Shown here: in pieces, positions 16,133 to 24,919 of the stretch
Layout: each line of letters opens with the position of its first letter
Numbering within the stretch: the stretch's first letter is position 1
From: Streptomyces sp. 1222.5
Lineage (GTDB): Bacteria > Actinomycetota > Actinomycetes > Streptomycetales > Streptomycetaceae
Direction: 5' to 3'
DNA length: 64,000 nucleotides
Assembly (NCBI RefSeq): GCF_900105245.1
Contig: NZ_FNSZ01000001.1
Coordinates: 124,001-188,000 of the forward strand
Program-made: the position numbers and the translations under genes
Notes under the pieces: model-generated
What the model saw: the letters and a program-made list of their open reading frames with translations, nothing else
What the model was told of the DNA's origin: nothing
Database searches by the model: none

Positions 16133-17059
16133 ATGCGTGCGGTGGTCGTGGAGCAGTGGGGCGGACCGGAGACGCTCGTCGAGCGTGAGGTCGCCCGGCC
16201 CGAGCCGGGACTGAACGAGGTCCTGGTGCGGGTCCACGCGGCCGGTGTGAACCCGGTGGACTTCAAGACCCGGGCCAGCGGGGCCCTGATCGAGTGGGGC
16301 GATCTCCCGGCGGTCGGCTGGGACGTCTCCGGCACCGTGGAGGCCGTCGGACCGGGCGTGGGGATGTTCCGCCCCGGGGACGAGGTGTACGGCATGCCGC
16401 TGTTCCCGCGGCAGGCCGGCGCCTACGCCGAGTACGTCGTCGCCCCGGCGCGCCACCTCGCGCCCAAGCCGGTGAACCTCACCCACGTGCAGGCGGCGGC
16501 GCTGCCGCTGGCCGCGCTGACCGCCTGGCAGGCCCTGGTGGACACCGCCGGGGTCCGCGCCGGTGAGCGGGTGCTGGTGCACGCGGCGGCCGGCGGGGTC
16601 GGTCACCTGGCCGTGCAGATCGCCAAGGCCCGCGGCGCGTACGTCATCGGCACGGCCAGCGCCGGCAAGCACGACCTGCTGCGGCAGCTGGGCGCGGACG
16701 AGGTGATCGACTACCGCACGGTCCGCTTCGAGGACGCCGTCGGGGACGTGGATGTGGTGCTGGACGGGCTCGGCGGCCAGAACGCCGAGCGGTCCCTGAA
16801 GGTGCTGCGCCCGGGCGGCCGGCTGATCACCCTGCCCGGCCCCGACGACGTCCCCGCCGACGTCCCCGGCCACGTGCGGGCGGTGTGGATGCTGGTCGAG
16901 CCCGACCACCTGGGCCTGCGCGAGATCGCCGCCCTGGCCGAGCGGGGCGCGCTCACGCCCGTGGTCGAGACCGTCGTACCGCTGGCCGAGGCCGCGAAGG
17001 CGCACGAGATCGGCGAGCAGGGCCGCACCACCGGGAAGATCGTCCTGAGCGTCGCCTGA
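16133..17059 (+). CDS. NADP-dependent quinone-type oxidoreductase (MDR superfamily)
   Basis: 308 residues. N-terminal GroES-like fold (MRAVVVEQWGGPETLVEREV, VHAAGVNPVDFKTRA), then the Rossmann domain with AAAGGVGHLAVQIAKARGAY (GxGxxA-like) and EVIDYR. VVLDGLGGQNAERSL follows, and C-terminal TTGKIVLSV. There is no zinc-binding cysteine set, as in quinone oxidoreductases of the ADH superfamily. It likely reduces a quinone or unsaturated carbonyl with NADPH. It is divergent from a GlxA-type regulator, so its expression may be controlled by it. A hairpin follows the stop. Confidence 0.9.
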   Translation: MRAVVVEQWGGPETLVEREVARPEPGLNEVLVRVHAAGVNPVDFKTRASGALIEWGDLPAVGWDVSGTVEAVGPGVGMFRPGDEVYGMPLFPRQAGAYAEYVVAPARHLAPKPVNLTHVQAAALPLAALTAWQALVDTAGVRAGERVLVHAAAGGVGHLAVQIAKARGAYVIGTASAGKHDLLRQLGADEVIDYRTVRFEDAVGDVDVVLDGLGGQNAERSLKVLRPGGRLITLPGPDDVPADVPGHVRAVWMLVEPDHLGLREIAALAERGALTPVVETVVPLAEAAKAHEIGEQGRTTGKIVLSVA

Positions 17060-17107
17060 CGCCGGCCGGCCCGGCCGGGCCGGCTGCGGACAGGTGCAGG
17101 GGGACTG

Positions 17108-17137
17108 GAGCCCCGGGACCGACCGGTCCCGGGGCTC
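17108..17137 (+). terminator. Hairpin terminator after oxidoreductase
   Basis: A perfect 13-bp stem, GAGCCCCGGGACC with GGTCCCGGGGCTC, loop GACC, 48 bases past the stop. Confidence 0.8.
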
Positions 17138-17264
17138 TGGGCGTGCCGGGCGGGCGGGGTGGGGGCTCGGGTCTTCGGGGGCGGGGCGGGACCCTCGGGC
17201 GCGACTTCGGTGGTGGGGGCTAGGCTCGTGGCTGGTCACGGTCACCTACAAGGGGGTTCGGGGT

Positions 17265-17807
17265 ATGGGCGGGCGAGTGACGGCGGTCAGCAGCAACGGG
17301 GAGTACTCGTTCACCAAGCCGAACCGGGACAGCGTCAGATTGCTCGCCGGACTCGGCGTGGAGGGGGACGTGCATGCCGGCGTGACGGTCAAGCACCGCT
17401 CGCGCGTCGCGCAGGACCCCACCCAGCCGAATCTGCGCCAGGTCCACCTCCTTCACGAAGAGCTCTTCACCGAGGTCGGCGAAGAAGGGTTCTCGGTGGC
17501 GCCCGGCGAACTCGGCGAGAACATCACCACGCGCGGCATCGATCTGCTCGCTCTCCCGGTCGGCACCCTGCTGCGTATCGGCGAGTTGGCGGTCCTGGAA
17601 GTCACCGGCCTGCGCAATCCCTGCCTCCAGATCGACACCTTCCAAGGCGGCCTGCTGAAGCGGGTCGTCGGCCGCGACGATGCGGGGAACATCGTCCGCA
17701 AGGCCGGAATCATGAGCATCGTCAGAGAAGGCGGCGTGGTGCGCCCCGGCGACACGATCGAGGTGGACCTCCCGGACGGGCCGCACCGGCCCCTGGAGCG
17801 GGTCTGA
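17265..17807 (+). CDS. MOSC domain protein
   Basis: 180 residues with a MOSC fold: LAGLGVEGDVHAGVTVKHRS, RQVHLLHEELFTEVGEEGFS, VAPGELGENITTRGIDLLAL, and the conserved EVTGLRNPCLQIDTFQGGLL. The Cys in the last segment is the one usually invoked for molybdenum/sulfur transfer in this superfamily. The protein is stand-alone. The ATG at 17265 has AGGGGG eight bases upstream; the open frame continues 5' but without such a signal. Substrate unknown. Confidence 0.9.
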   Translation: MGGRVTAVSSNGEYSFTKPNRDSVRLLAGLGVEGDVHAGVTVKHRSRVAQDPTQPNLRQVHLLHEELFTEVGEEGFSVAPGELGENITTRGIDLLALPVGTLLRIGELAVLEVTGLRNPCLQIDTFQGGLLKRVVGRDDAGNIVRKAGIMSIVREGGVVRPGDTIEVDLPDGPHRPLERV

Positions 17808-18313
17808 CCGGCTTGCCGGGCAGGCCGTGACATGACGACGGCCGCGGGGGATCTTTGAGGTGCCGAGCCCCCCGGCCGAACTCCCGGGCCGGCTCGTGCT
17901 TTCCCCGTGGCACCGACGGCCAGGACTGACGCGGACTTCCACCGCCCCGCGGACGCCGCGACGCGCCGGACACCCCTGCCCCGCCGGGCCGGTGAGTGTG
18001 TGTCATGTGTGCCGGGCGCGGCACCGCGCCACCGTGGGGGCGGGTACGCCCTGACTTCCGGCCATTCTGCGGGGTGTGACGACCATGGCGACCTGGTCTT
18101 TCACCCCCACAAGACTAGTCAGATTCACACTAGTCCGAACTGAATGGAGATCTGCCGCAGGTGGGCCGTGCCCGTGACCTGCCCACACGGCGTTCACACC
18201 CCGCACACAGGGAGGGCACGTCTCAAACACGGTCCGTCAACTGGCCTTGCCCCGTTGCTCAGGCGAAGCTGCTCCCGGCCCACAAGGCCGTCGACCCTCA
18301 CGAAGGAGCTTTC
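17808..18313. other. Intergenic region with ACTAGT inverted repeat
   Basis: About 500 bases. No gene recognised. It contains GACTAGT (18113-18119) and ACTAGTC (18129-18135), a perfect 7-bp inverted repeat separated by nine bases, in a locally A/T-richer stretch. This is a plausible promoter/operator region for the SSI gene about 180 bases downstream. Confidence 0.45.
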
Positions 18314-18751
18314 ATGCGCACGAACCTGCGCTTCGCCGTCACCGCCGCGGCAGCCACCGCCCTGATCGGTGGAGCGCTCGCCGTCACCTCGGTCACCGCC
18401 ACCGCGGCACCGGCCGGCCTGTACGCGCCCTCGGCCCTGGTCCTGACCGTGACCCACCCCGGCGGGACGACCGACACCGCAGCTCGCGCCGTCACCCTGA
18501 GCTGCATGCCCGGCGCCGGCGGCACCCATCCCGATCCCGCCGCGGCCTGCGCCGACCTGCGCGCCGCCGGCGGACAGCTCGACTCGCTGCTGTCCACGGC
18601 GCCCGGCCAGGCGTGTACGCGGCTGTGGTCGCCCGTCACCGTCACGGTCGACGGTGTCTGGCAGGGCACGCGCACCTCGTGGAAACACACCTTTGCGAAC
18701 TCCTGCGAAATGAACAACGCCGTCGCGCAGAGCAGCCTGCTCAACTTCTGA
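18314..18751 (+). CDS. Subtilisin inhibitor-like (SSI, I16) protein
   Basis: 145 residues: a Tat/Sec-like signal peptide (MRTNLRFAVTAAAATALIGG to TATAAP) and an SSI domain of about 110 residues. It has LYAPSALVLTVTHPGGT, four conserved cysteines (LSC, ACADLRAAG, ACTRLW, SCEMNN) and the family-specific VTVTVDGVWQGTRTSW. Aligned with classic SSI, whose reactive bond is Met-Val after CP, this protein has C-T-R-L-W. Arg is therefore at the P1 position, suggesting it favours trypsin-like or Arg-cutting subtilisins. GAAGGAG lies 5 bases before the ATG. It is secreted and likely limits extracellular protease. Confidence 0.95.
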   Translation: MRTNLRFAVTAAAATALIGGALAVTSVTATAAPAGLYAPSALVLTVTHPGGTTDTAARAVTLSCMPGAGGTHPDPAAACADLRAAGGQLDSLLSTAPGQACTRLWSPVTVTVDGVWQGTRTSWKHTFANSCEMNNAVAQSSLLNF

Positions 18752-18830
18752 TCCCGCGGGCGCTCCCCCGCCCCGGCTTCCCGGCCCTGCCCGAAAGTGG
18801 CCCTTGCCTGCCGCGCGCTAGTGTTCCCGC

Positions 18831-19490
18831 GTGGCAGGCAAGGGCATATCCACGGCGCGTGGCGACGGGCGCGTCGAGCGGGGCAACCGGACGCGGCGGC
18901 TGGTGCTGGCGCAGTCGGTGCGGATCGCGTCCGTGGAGGGCCTGGAGGCGTTGTCCGTGGGCCGGTTGGCGGCGGAGACGGGTCTGAGCAAGAGCGGGGT
19001 GTTCGCGCTCTTCGGGTCCAAGGAGGAGCTGCAGCTCGCCACCGTGCGGGAGGCGGGACGCGTCTTCGCCGAGCGGGTGGTGCATCCGGTCGCGGCGGAG
19101 CCCGCCGGGATCGGGCAGGTGTGGCGGCTGTGCGAGGCATGGCTGGAGTACTCGCGGTCGCGGGTGTTTCCCGGCGGCTGCTTCTTCTACGAGATCGCCG
19201 CCGAGTTCGACGCCCGCCCGGGCCCGGTGCACGACGCCGTGGTCCGCGCCCAGCGCGACTGGTCGGCCCATGTGGAGCGCACCCTCGCCGAGGCGGTCGG
19301 CGCGGGCGGCCTGCGGGCGGACACCGAGGTGGCTCAGCTCGCCTTCGAGCTCGTGGCGCTGATGGAGGCGGCCAACGGCATCGCGGTCCTGCACGGCCAG
19401 GAGAGCGCCTACCGGCGGGCCCGCACAGGCATCGCCTCCCGCCTGCGGGCAGCCGCCACCGACCCCCACCAGGCCCCCCAAGTCCCGTGA
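18831..19490 (+). CDS. TetR family transcriptional regulator
   Basis: 219 residues from a GTG. The N-terminal TetR HTH spans about residues 22-70 (ALSVGRLAAETGLSKSGVFA, LFGSKEELQLATVREA). The helical ligand domain (WRLCEAWLEYSRSRVFPGGC, FFYEIAAEFDARPGPV) is of the subfamily with a conserved GGCFF turn. It is followed after 78 bases by a TIGR03086-type gene, with a short imperfect palindrome between, so it may regulate that gene. Its own promoter lies in the short gap after the SSI gene; a GTG start with little SD suggests weak translation or a leaderless message. Confidence 0.9.
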   Translation: MAGKGISTARGDGRVERGNRTRRLVLAQSVRIASVEGLEALSVGRLAAETGLSKSGVFALFGSKEELQLATVREAGRVFAERVVHPVAAEPAGIGQVWRLCEAWLEYSRSRVFPGGCFFYEIAAEFDARPGPVHDAVVRAQRDWSAHVERTLAEAVGAGGLRADTEVAQLAFELVALMEAANGIAVLHGQESAYRRARTGIASRLRAAATDPHQAPQVP

Positions 19491-19536
19491 ACGCTCAGGC
19501 GTTTGCGCTCGCGCCGGGCCGTCCAAAACAACTAGC

Positions 19537-19548
19537 ACGACCGTTCGT
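19537..19548 (+). promoter_or_regulatory. Candidate TetR operator
   Basis: ACGA-CCGT-TCGT lies 21 bases before the TIGR03086-type gene, in the gap after the TetR gene. It is inside an unusually A/T-rich 30-base stretch (CAAAACAACTAGC... TACAATTTTAGG). Confidence 0.4.
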
Positions 19549-19568
19549 ACAATTTTAGGCTCGGGTCC

Positions 19569-20186
19569 ATGACCCTTCACGCAGCGGACATCGTCGAGTG
19601 GAACCGGATCGCCGTACAGGAGGCGGTGCGGGTGGTGGATCTGGCGGGGGACGACGACTGGGAACGCGACAGCCCGTGTGCGGGGTGGACGCTGCGCCGC
19701 CTCGTGGCGCACATGGCGGCTCAGCACCACGGTTTCGCGGCCGCCGCACGGGGCGCGGGGCACGAGGCCGCCCACTGGCGGGAACCGCGGGACATGGGCG
19801 AGCCGGCGCGGGTGCACCGCGCGGCCGCGGCGGCCGTACTCGACGCCTTCGCAGAACCGGGCGCCCTCAAGCGGGAGTTCGTGCTGCCGGAGCTGGGCGG
19901 CGCCTTCCTGGGCCGCCGGGCCGTCGGCTTCCACCTGGTCGACTACGTGGTGCACGCCTGGGACGTCGCCGCCACCCTCGGAGCGGAGGTCTTTCTGCCG
20001 GACGAGGTGCTGCTCGCGGCACTGGCCGTCGCCCGGCGCGTCCCGGCCGACCCGGCCCTGCGGGGGCCCGGCGCCGCCTTCGCCCCCGTGGTACCCACGC
20101 CCGAGGAGGCCGAGGGGGCGGGAGCGCTGGAGGAGACGCTGCGGCTGCTGGGGAGGCGGCCGGAGCTGTGGCCGGTGCGCGGGTGA
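19569..20186 (+). CDS. TIGR03086 / mycothiol-type maleylpyruvate isomerase family protein
   Basis: 205 residues. The N-terminal DinB-like helical bundle has a metal-binding set (WNRIAVQEAVRVVDLAGDDD, CAGWTLRRLVAHMAAQHHGF, GFHLVDYVVHAWDVAATLG). The family contains mycothiol-dependent maleylpyruvate isomerase and many metal-binding relatives of unknown substrate. The His residues in LVAHMAAQHHGF and the final VVHAWD.A are those expected for zinc. It follows the TetR gene with a 78-base gap and probably is its target. Confidence 0.88.
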   Translation: MTLHAADIVEWNRIAVQEAVRVVDLAGDDDWERDSPCAGWTLRRLVAHMAAQHHGFAAAARGAGHEAAHWREPRDMGEPARVHRAAAAAVLDAFAEPGALKREFVLPELGGAFLGRRAVGFHLVDYVVHAWDVAATLGAEVFLPDEVLLAALAVARRVPADPALRGPGAAFAPVVPTPEEAEGAGALEETLRLLGRRPELWPVRG

Positions 20187-20739
20187 GCACACGCCCACGG
20201 CCCGCCGCGCGACGGCGGCTTGCGTGCGCTGCGGCTGCGGCTGCGGTCGACCGCTGCCGCCCCGCCGCGGACGCCACGGCCGCTGCGGCGGACGCGGCGG
20301 ACGCCCGGCGGTCGCCTCGGTCGCCGGCCGCGACGACGGGGGCGATCTGGAGTGGTCCGCCCGGCCGAGCGGCCGGGGTGCCCGGCCGTACCACGCGACT
20401 TCGGTGAACCGGGCCCTTGGTGAAGAGGACCTGGTCATGGCCCGAAGGACTTCTGCGGCACTGGTCACGGCGGTCCTGGCGGGGGTCGACGCGGCCGACG
20501 TGCCTGTCGGTGTGACGGCGGCCGGTGATCACCGATTCGCCGATGACCGGTCCGGGCCTGATGCCGTTCATCGATTCCAGCACGCCGCTCTTGGTGGTCT
20601 CGGAGGGGAAGCAGGCGACGGCGCAGCGCAGGTGGCCCTGCCGAGAAGGGAGAACGGCCTGATCAGGGTTGAAGCGGTGTGCGGGAGAGGGCGCGGATGC
20701 CTCGGGCGCGTCGCGGGCTGGGCCTGGGCCGCGGCGGGG
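20187..20739. other. Intergenic region, 550 bases
   Basis: Between the TIGR03086 gene and the leftward CBS gene. The complement around 20430-20640 reads as a plausible peptide (VACFPSETTKSGVLESMNGI, RPGPVIGESVITGRRH) but with no start, stop or family match. It might be a gene remnant. Otherwise nothing seen. Confidence 0.35.
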
Positions 20740-21030
20740 TCAGGCGAACGATCCGTGGTCGCCGAGGATGTCGCGCAGGCGGACGTGGTCGGTGTAGGCG
20801 GTGTTGTCGCAAACGGCGACGAGTTCGGTCCGGGTGACCAGGTGGGTGCCCTCGTCGTCCCGGTCGCAGACGACCAGTCGGAGCGTGCCCGCGGCGGCCA
20901 TGACGGCCAGCGCCACCTCGACGCTCATGTCGTCACAGACCCGGGGTTCGGCCGCGTCCATGATCTCTACCGCCGCCTTCTGCGCGGGGGCGGCGCTCGC
21001 CGGGCGGGGCTGCATCTGAGTCGGTGTCAA
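20740..21030 (-). CDS. Single CBS-type domain protein
   Basis: 96 residues from a TTG whose SD (AGGAGG) is six bases upstream. One CBS-like unit: VEIMDAAEPRVCDDMSVEVA, LAVMAAAGTLRLVVCDRDDE, THLVTRTELVAVC. CBS pairs bind adenosyl nucleotides; here only about one and a half units fit, shorter than the usual two. It lies head to tail with a DEAD-box helicase gene (start 1537 bases upstream, stop 46 bases away), a pairing common in Streptomyces. An upstream ATG would add residues but lacks an SD. Confidence 0.75.
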   Translation of the reverse strand: MTPTQMQPRPASAAPAQKAAVEIMDAAEPRVCDDMSVEVALAVMAAAGTLRLVVCDRDDEGTHLVTRTELVAVCDNTAYTDHVRLRDILGDHGSFA

Positions 21031-21076
21031 AAGGTGCCTCCTGCAGAGATGGGTCGGCTTCCTGAGCACGAAGGTT

Positions 21077-22567
21077 CTAGACCGCCGGGTCCACGGCGGA
21101 TGTGCGCAGGGGGGTGCGCCGGGTCGCCGAAGAGGGACGGCGGCGGCGTCGGGAGGTGGCGCGCTCGGGGCGTTCGGCCACCGGTGCGGTGATGACGACG
21201 GGGATGCCGGACGGGGCCTGGGCTCCGGTGATCCGGCTCAGCGCCTCGTCGCCCGAGCGGATCGGGGTGGTCTGCGGCCGGATGCCGGCGGCCGACATGA
21301 CGCGGACCATGGCGCGGCGCTGGTTCGGCGTGACGAGGGTGACGACGCTGCCGGACTCCCCGGCGCGGGCGGTACGCCCGCCGCGGTGGAGGTAGTCCTT
21401 GTGGTCGATCGGCGGGTCGACGTTCACGACGAGGTCGAGGTTGTCGACGTGGATGCCTCGCGCCGCGACATTGGTCGCCACCAGCACATCAACGTGTCCC
21501 GTCTTGAAATGCGTCAGCGTGCGGGTGCGCTGCGGCTGCGTTTTCCCGCCGTGCAGTGCGGCGGCCCGGACCCCGCTGTGGAGCAGTTCCCGTGTGAGCC
21601 GGTCGACGGCGTGCTTGGTGTCCAGGAACATGATCACGCGGCCGTCCCGGGCGGCGATCTCGATCGTGGCGGCGTGCTTCTCGGCGTCGTGCACGTGCAG
21701 GACGTGGTGCTCCATCGTCGTGACCGCACCGGCCGACGGATCGACCGAATGCACGACGGGGTCGGTCAGATAGCGGCGCACCAGCAGGTCGACGTTACGG
21801 TCCAAGGTGGCGGAGAACAGCATTCGCTGCCCGTCGGGACGCACCTGGTCGAGCAGTGCCGTGACCTGGGGCATGAAACCCATGTCAGCCATCTGGTCGG
21901 CCTCGTCGAGCACGGTGACGCCCACATGGTTCAGCCGGCATGCACCGCGGTCGATGAGGTCCTTGAGCCGTCCCGGGGTCGCGACGACGACCTCAGCCCC
22001 GCCTCGCAAGGCGCCGGCCTGCTTGCCGATCGACATCCCGCCCACCACCGTGGCGAGCCGCAGCTTGACGGAGCGGGCGTACGGCGTGAGCGCGTCGGTC
22101 ACCTGCTGCGCCAGCTCACGCGTCGGTACGAGGATCAGCGCCAGCGGCCGCCGGGGCTCGGCGCGCTGTCCAGCGGTGCGGGCGAGCAGAGCTAGGCCGA
22201 AAGCGAGGGTTTTGCCGGAACCGGTGCGTCCGCGGCCCAGGACGTCGCGGCCGGCCAGGGAGTTCGGCAGCGTCGCGCCCTGGATCGGAAAGGGTGCCCT
22301 CACGCCCTGCTTGCCGAGTTCGGCCAGTAGCGGTTCAGGCATGTCGAGATCGGTGAAGGCCTCGACGGCGGGCAGCGCGGGAGTGATCGTCTCGGGGAGC
22401 GCGAACTCGCCCTGGGGCTCGGCGCGTCGGGGGGCGTAACCGCCGGAACGGGCCGGCCCTTGGGAACGGCGTGGGGCCGGCGAGCCGAAGCGGCTGCCGC
22501 CCTTTCGGGTGTCGGCGCCGGCGGCACGGGTACGGCCGGAGCGGTCGCCTGTACGGTTGCGGTTCAT
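21077..22567 (-). CDS. DEAD-box RNA helicase
   Basis: 496 residues. A basic Gly/Arg-rich N-terminal tail of about 70 residues precedes the helicase core: LPNSLAGRDVLGRGRTGSGK (motif I), PTRELAQQV (Ia), TPGRLKDL (Ib), DEADQM (II), SATL (III), TNVAARGIHV (V), HRGGRTARAG (VI). It unwinds RNA using ATP. Such genes with a basic tail are cold-induced in many bacteria, and a cold-shock protein gene lies just upstream. The ATG at 22567 is preferred to a GTG eight codons earlier because GAGGAAGG lies six bases before it. The downstream CBS gene is probably in the same operon. Confidence 0.95.
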   Translation of the reverse strand: MNRNRTGDRSGRTRAAGADTRKGGSRFGSPAPRRSQGPARSGGYAPRRAEPQGEFALPETITPALPAVEAFTDLDMPEPLLAELGKQGVRAPFPIQGATLPNSLAGRDVLGRGRTGSGKTLAFGLALLARTAGQRAEPRRPLALILVPTRELAQQVTDALTPYARSVKLRLATVVGGMSIGKQAGALRGGAEVVVATPGRLKDLIDRGACRLNHVGVTVLDEADQMADMGFMPQVTALLDQVRPDGQRMLFSATLDRNVDLLVRRYLTDPVVHSVDPSAGAVTTMEHHVLHVHDAEKHAATIEIAARDGRVIMFLDTKHAVDRLTRELLHSGVRAAALHGGKTQPQRTRTLTHFKTGHVDVLVATNVAARGIHVDNLDLVVNVDPPIDHKDYLHRGGRTARAGESGSVVTLVTPNQRRAMVRVMSAAGIRPQTTPIRSGDEALSRITGAQAPSGIPVVITAPVAERPERATSRRRRRPSSATRRTPLRTSAVDPAV

Positions 22568-22851
22568 GCGGAACCTTCCTCGATGTGGCACATATCAAGG
22601 AATTCCCGTAGCTGTGACGGCACGAAGAATCGCAAGTATGGACCGATGAAACAATGAAGCGAATTCGCGCCGGCGGAAATCCCCGCAGGCGCCGGGCTGG
22701 AATCCGTGACGCTACGGGGGACGTGGAATCCTGCGTCGACTGCGGTGCGCGTCTTCAGGATGCGCCTGCCACGCAGGAAGCACCCGCGTGGGGGGAGACT
22801 GCGGGTCCGTCCGCATCGTCGGGCATGTTGAACCGCTGCGGGAAATACGTA

Positions 22852-22891
22852 CAGCTGGGGCCCGCACCCCGAGGGATGCGGGCCCCAGCTG
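22852..22891 (-). terminator. Hairpin terminator after the cold-shock gene
   Basis: A perfect 15-bp stem (CAGCTGGGGCCCGCA with its complement), ten-base loop, starting 18 bases after the stop of the cold-shock gene on the minus strand. It separates it from the helicase gene (341 bases away). Confidence 0.8.
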
Positions 22892-22908
22892 CAAAGTGTG
22901 TGTCAGCG

Positions 22909-23112
22909 TCAGGCCGGAACGATGTTCTCGGCCGTCGGGCCCTTCTGGCCCTGGCCGATGTCGAAGCTCACCTTCTGGCCTTCGAGCAGCTCACGGAAGC
23001 CCTGGGTGGCGATGTTCGAGTAGTGGGCGAACACGTCGGGGCCGCCACCGTCCTGCTCGATGAAGCCGAAGCCCTTTTCCGCGTTGAACCACTTCACGGT
23101 GCCAGTAGCCAT
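22909..23112 (-). CDS. Cold-shock protein (CspA family)
   Basis: 67 residues, the standard length: [20 protein letters not shown] (RNP1 KGFGFI), DVFAHYSNI (RNP2-like), and C-terminal QKGPTAENI. It binds single-stranded RNA and DNA and acts as an RNA chaperone. AAGGAG lies 8 bases upstream of the ATG. The leader is long, as usual for cold-induced csp genes. A terminator follows, then the helicase gene in the same direction. Confidence 0.96.
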   Translation of the reverse strand: MATGTVKWFNAEKGFGFIEQDGGGPDVFAHYSNIATQGFRELLEGQKVSFDIGQGQKGPTAENIVPA

Positions 23113-23793
23113 GTCATATCTCCTTCGGGGGTACATCGGTATCCGCACTGCACGGACGCCATATATCGCTGAGATGATTACCCCGCCCGGAAAATGACCG
23201 GAATACATAAGAGCCCCTACCCGGCAGGAGCCGAGCGGGGCACTTGAAGCTTTGGGAACCACAACTGCAACTGAGATCGACAGTAGCACACCGGATCGGC
23301 CTGTCGGGGTTCAATAATTCCCCTCTGTTCATCGGGCCAGAAATCTCGCTGCATCGCCCGCCCGAAATCTCACCTCACGGACACAGATATTGATGCACAC
23401 GGAGTGCAACGTTGCAGGACGTTCGTGTCGCCCACCGCAAGCGGGCTGCCCAGGGCGGGCCGCCACGCGCGGCTGTCCGAAGATCGGGCGAACGCACCGC
23501 CACGGCCGCATGGCCTTCGAGGCCGGCTCGTCGACGTCCGCCTCACGCATGTCACTGATGCGTGACGGCACAGAGCCGCGCGCAACGGCGGCGGGCTTGA
23601 GCGGCTGGCGGGCGGACGTGAGCACGCGTGCCGGTTGGCTGCCGATCGAGATGCGCCAGGACCCCGGCAGGGGGTGCCGGGGTCCTTCTGTCGTGCTGTG
23701 TGTACCGACTCCAGGCCGGCGTGGGGCGGCCGGCGCGGAGCCGGGACGGGCGCCTGGTCTGCTCCGCCCGTTCTGTCCGGCCCGGCGTCCTGG
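23113..23793. other. Intergenic region, 680 bases
   Basis: Contains the long A/T-richer leader region of the cold-shock gene (about 23113-23400), including poly-T and AATAAT patches that are rare in this window. A hairpin terminator lies at 23658-23686. No other gene recognised. Confidence 0.5.
23658..23686 (-). terminator. Hairpin terminator after MerR gene
   Basis: A perfect 12-bp stem, AGGACCCCGGCA with TGCCGGGGTCCT, loop of five G. It lies about 110 bases beyond the stop of the MerR gene on the minus strand. Confidence 0.65.
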
Positions 23794-24138
23794 TCAGGCT
23801 GAGGTGTTCGGCTGCGGCCGGCCGCCCTGGGTGCGCAGTTGCTCGTTGATGCGCTGGGCTTCTTCGAGCTGGTCTTCGAGGATGACGATGCGGCAGGCGG
23901 CCTCGACGGGGGTGCCCTGGTCGACGAGTTCGCGGGCGCGGGCGGCGATGCGCAGCTGGTAACGCGAGTAGCGGCGGTGGCCGCCTTCGGAGCGCAGCGG
24001 GGTGATCAGGCGGTGTTCGCCGAGGGTGCGGAGGAAGGCGGGGGTGGTGCCGAGCATCTCGGCGGCCCGGCCCATGGTGTAGGCGGGGTAGTCGTCGTCG
24101 TCGAGATTGCTGGCGGGCCGGGTACTGGCAGGGGGCAT
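23794..24138 (-). CDS. MerR family transcriptional regulator
   Basis: 114 residues: a short acidic lead, then the MerR winged helix (YTMGRAAEMLGTTPAFLRTL, EHRLITPLRSEGGHRRYSRY) and a C-terminal helical segment (VILEDQLEEAQRINEQLRT). The protein ends soon after, so there is no classic effector domain. Short MerR proteins of this kind are common in Streptomyces. A very strong hairpin lies just upstream of its start. The effector is unknown. Confidence 0.85.
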   Translation of the reverse strand: MPPASTRPASNLDDDDYPAYTMGRAAEMLGTTPAFLRTLGEHRLITPLRSEGGHRRYSRYQLRIAARARELVDQGTPVEAACRIVILEDQLEEAQRINEQLRTQGGRPQPNTSA

Positions 24139-24165
24139 AAACCTCTTCTTTCACGGACGCGTCGG

Positions 24166-24199
24166 GGGGCCCGGGTCGCCGTGCGGCGACCCGGGCCCC
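24166..24199 (-). promoter_or_regulatory. Strong hairpin just upstream of MerR gene
   Basis: A perfect 15-bp stem, GGGGCCCGGGTCGCC with its complement, four-base loop GTGC, ending 28 bases before the MerR ATG. It is either a terminator for a transcript from upstream or a structured leader that controls MerR. Confidence 0.5.
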
Positions 24200-24919
24200 G
24201 AGCTTTCAACACCATCTACCGGCCGACTGCGCCGGCCTTCTGTGTCCGCAGGGTCCGCCTGGGAGGACGGGGCTGCGGGGATCGCGGATGCGTGACCGGG
24301 GACCACCTTCCAATCCGGGGCCTTGCGGTACCCGGGCGGACTTCCTCCTCGCCCGGGCGATCCTGATGGCGCTCTGCTCCTTACCTTCGACTACTCGGTT
24401 GCACTGCTACTTACCGCGGGTACTGCTCGCCACCCCATCGGGTCGCGTCCCGCCTGGCCTGTTCGCACGGCGTTCGGCCGTGCCCACGTCGACTTCCTGG
24501 GTACGACAGAAAGCGTAACTCCGCAGATGGGCAATGTCTACCGTCGCCGTGACAGATTTCCTCCGTTGCTGCCGCCATGATTCCTGCCCCGAGGGCGCCT
24601 GGAGGAGTGCTGCGCCCGGCCGACTCCGGGTCCGGCGGATCAACGTTACCGACACGGAGACGACTCGCCGACGACCCGGCCGGGGGTTGTGTCGTGCCGG
24701 GGGTTGTGTCGTGATGCATGCCGCCAGCCCCGCTGGCACCACCGCACCCGTGACACCGCCCGTGACGCCGCCCGCGCCCTCGACAGCCCGGCACCGGCCC
24801 TGGAGACGGCACGGGCCCTCGCAGCAGCGGCTTCTCGGCCGGCTTCGGCGCGCTGAAGCGCAGGAGTCCACCGGGCGTCGACCGAGGCGACCTGGCCGTT
24901 CGGGCCGCACTCCGCGGCG
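24200..24919. other. Intergenic region, 720 bases
   Basis: Between the MarR gene and the MerR hairpin. It contains a 17-bp perfect tandem duplication, CCGGGGGTTGTGTCGTG twice (24680-24713). No gene with family resemblance was found. Confidence 0.4.

Noticed and set aside
20430..20640. Minus-strand peptide VACFPSETTKSGVLESMNGI as a gene
   Set aside because: No start codon, SD or family; too short to support, although it could be a remnant.
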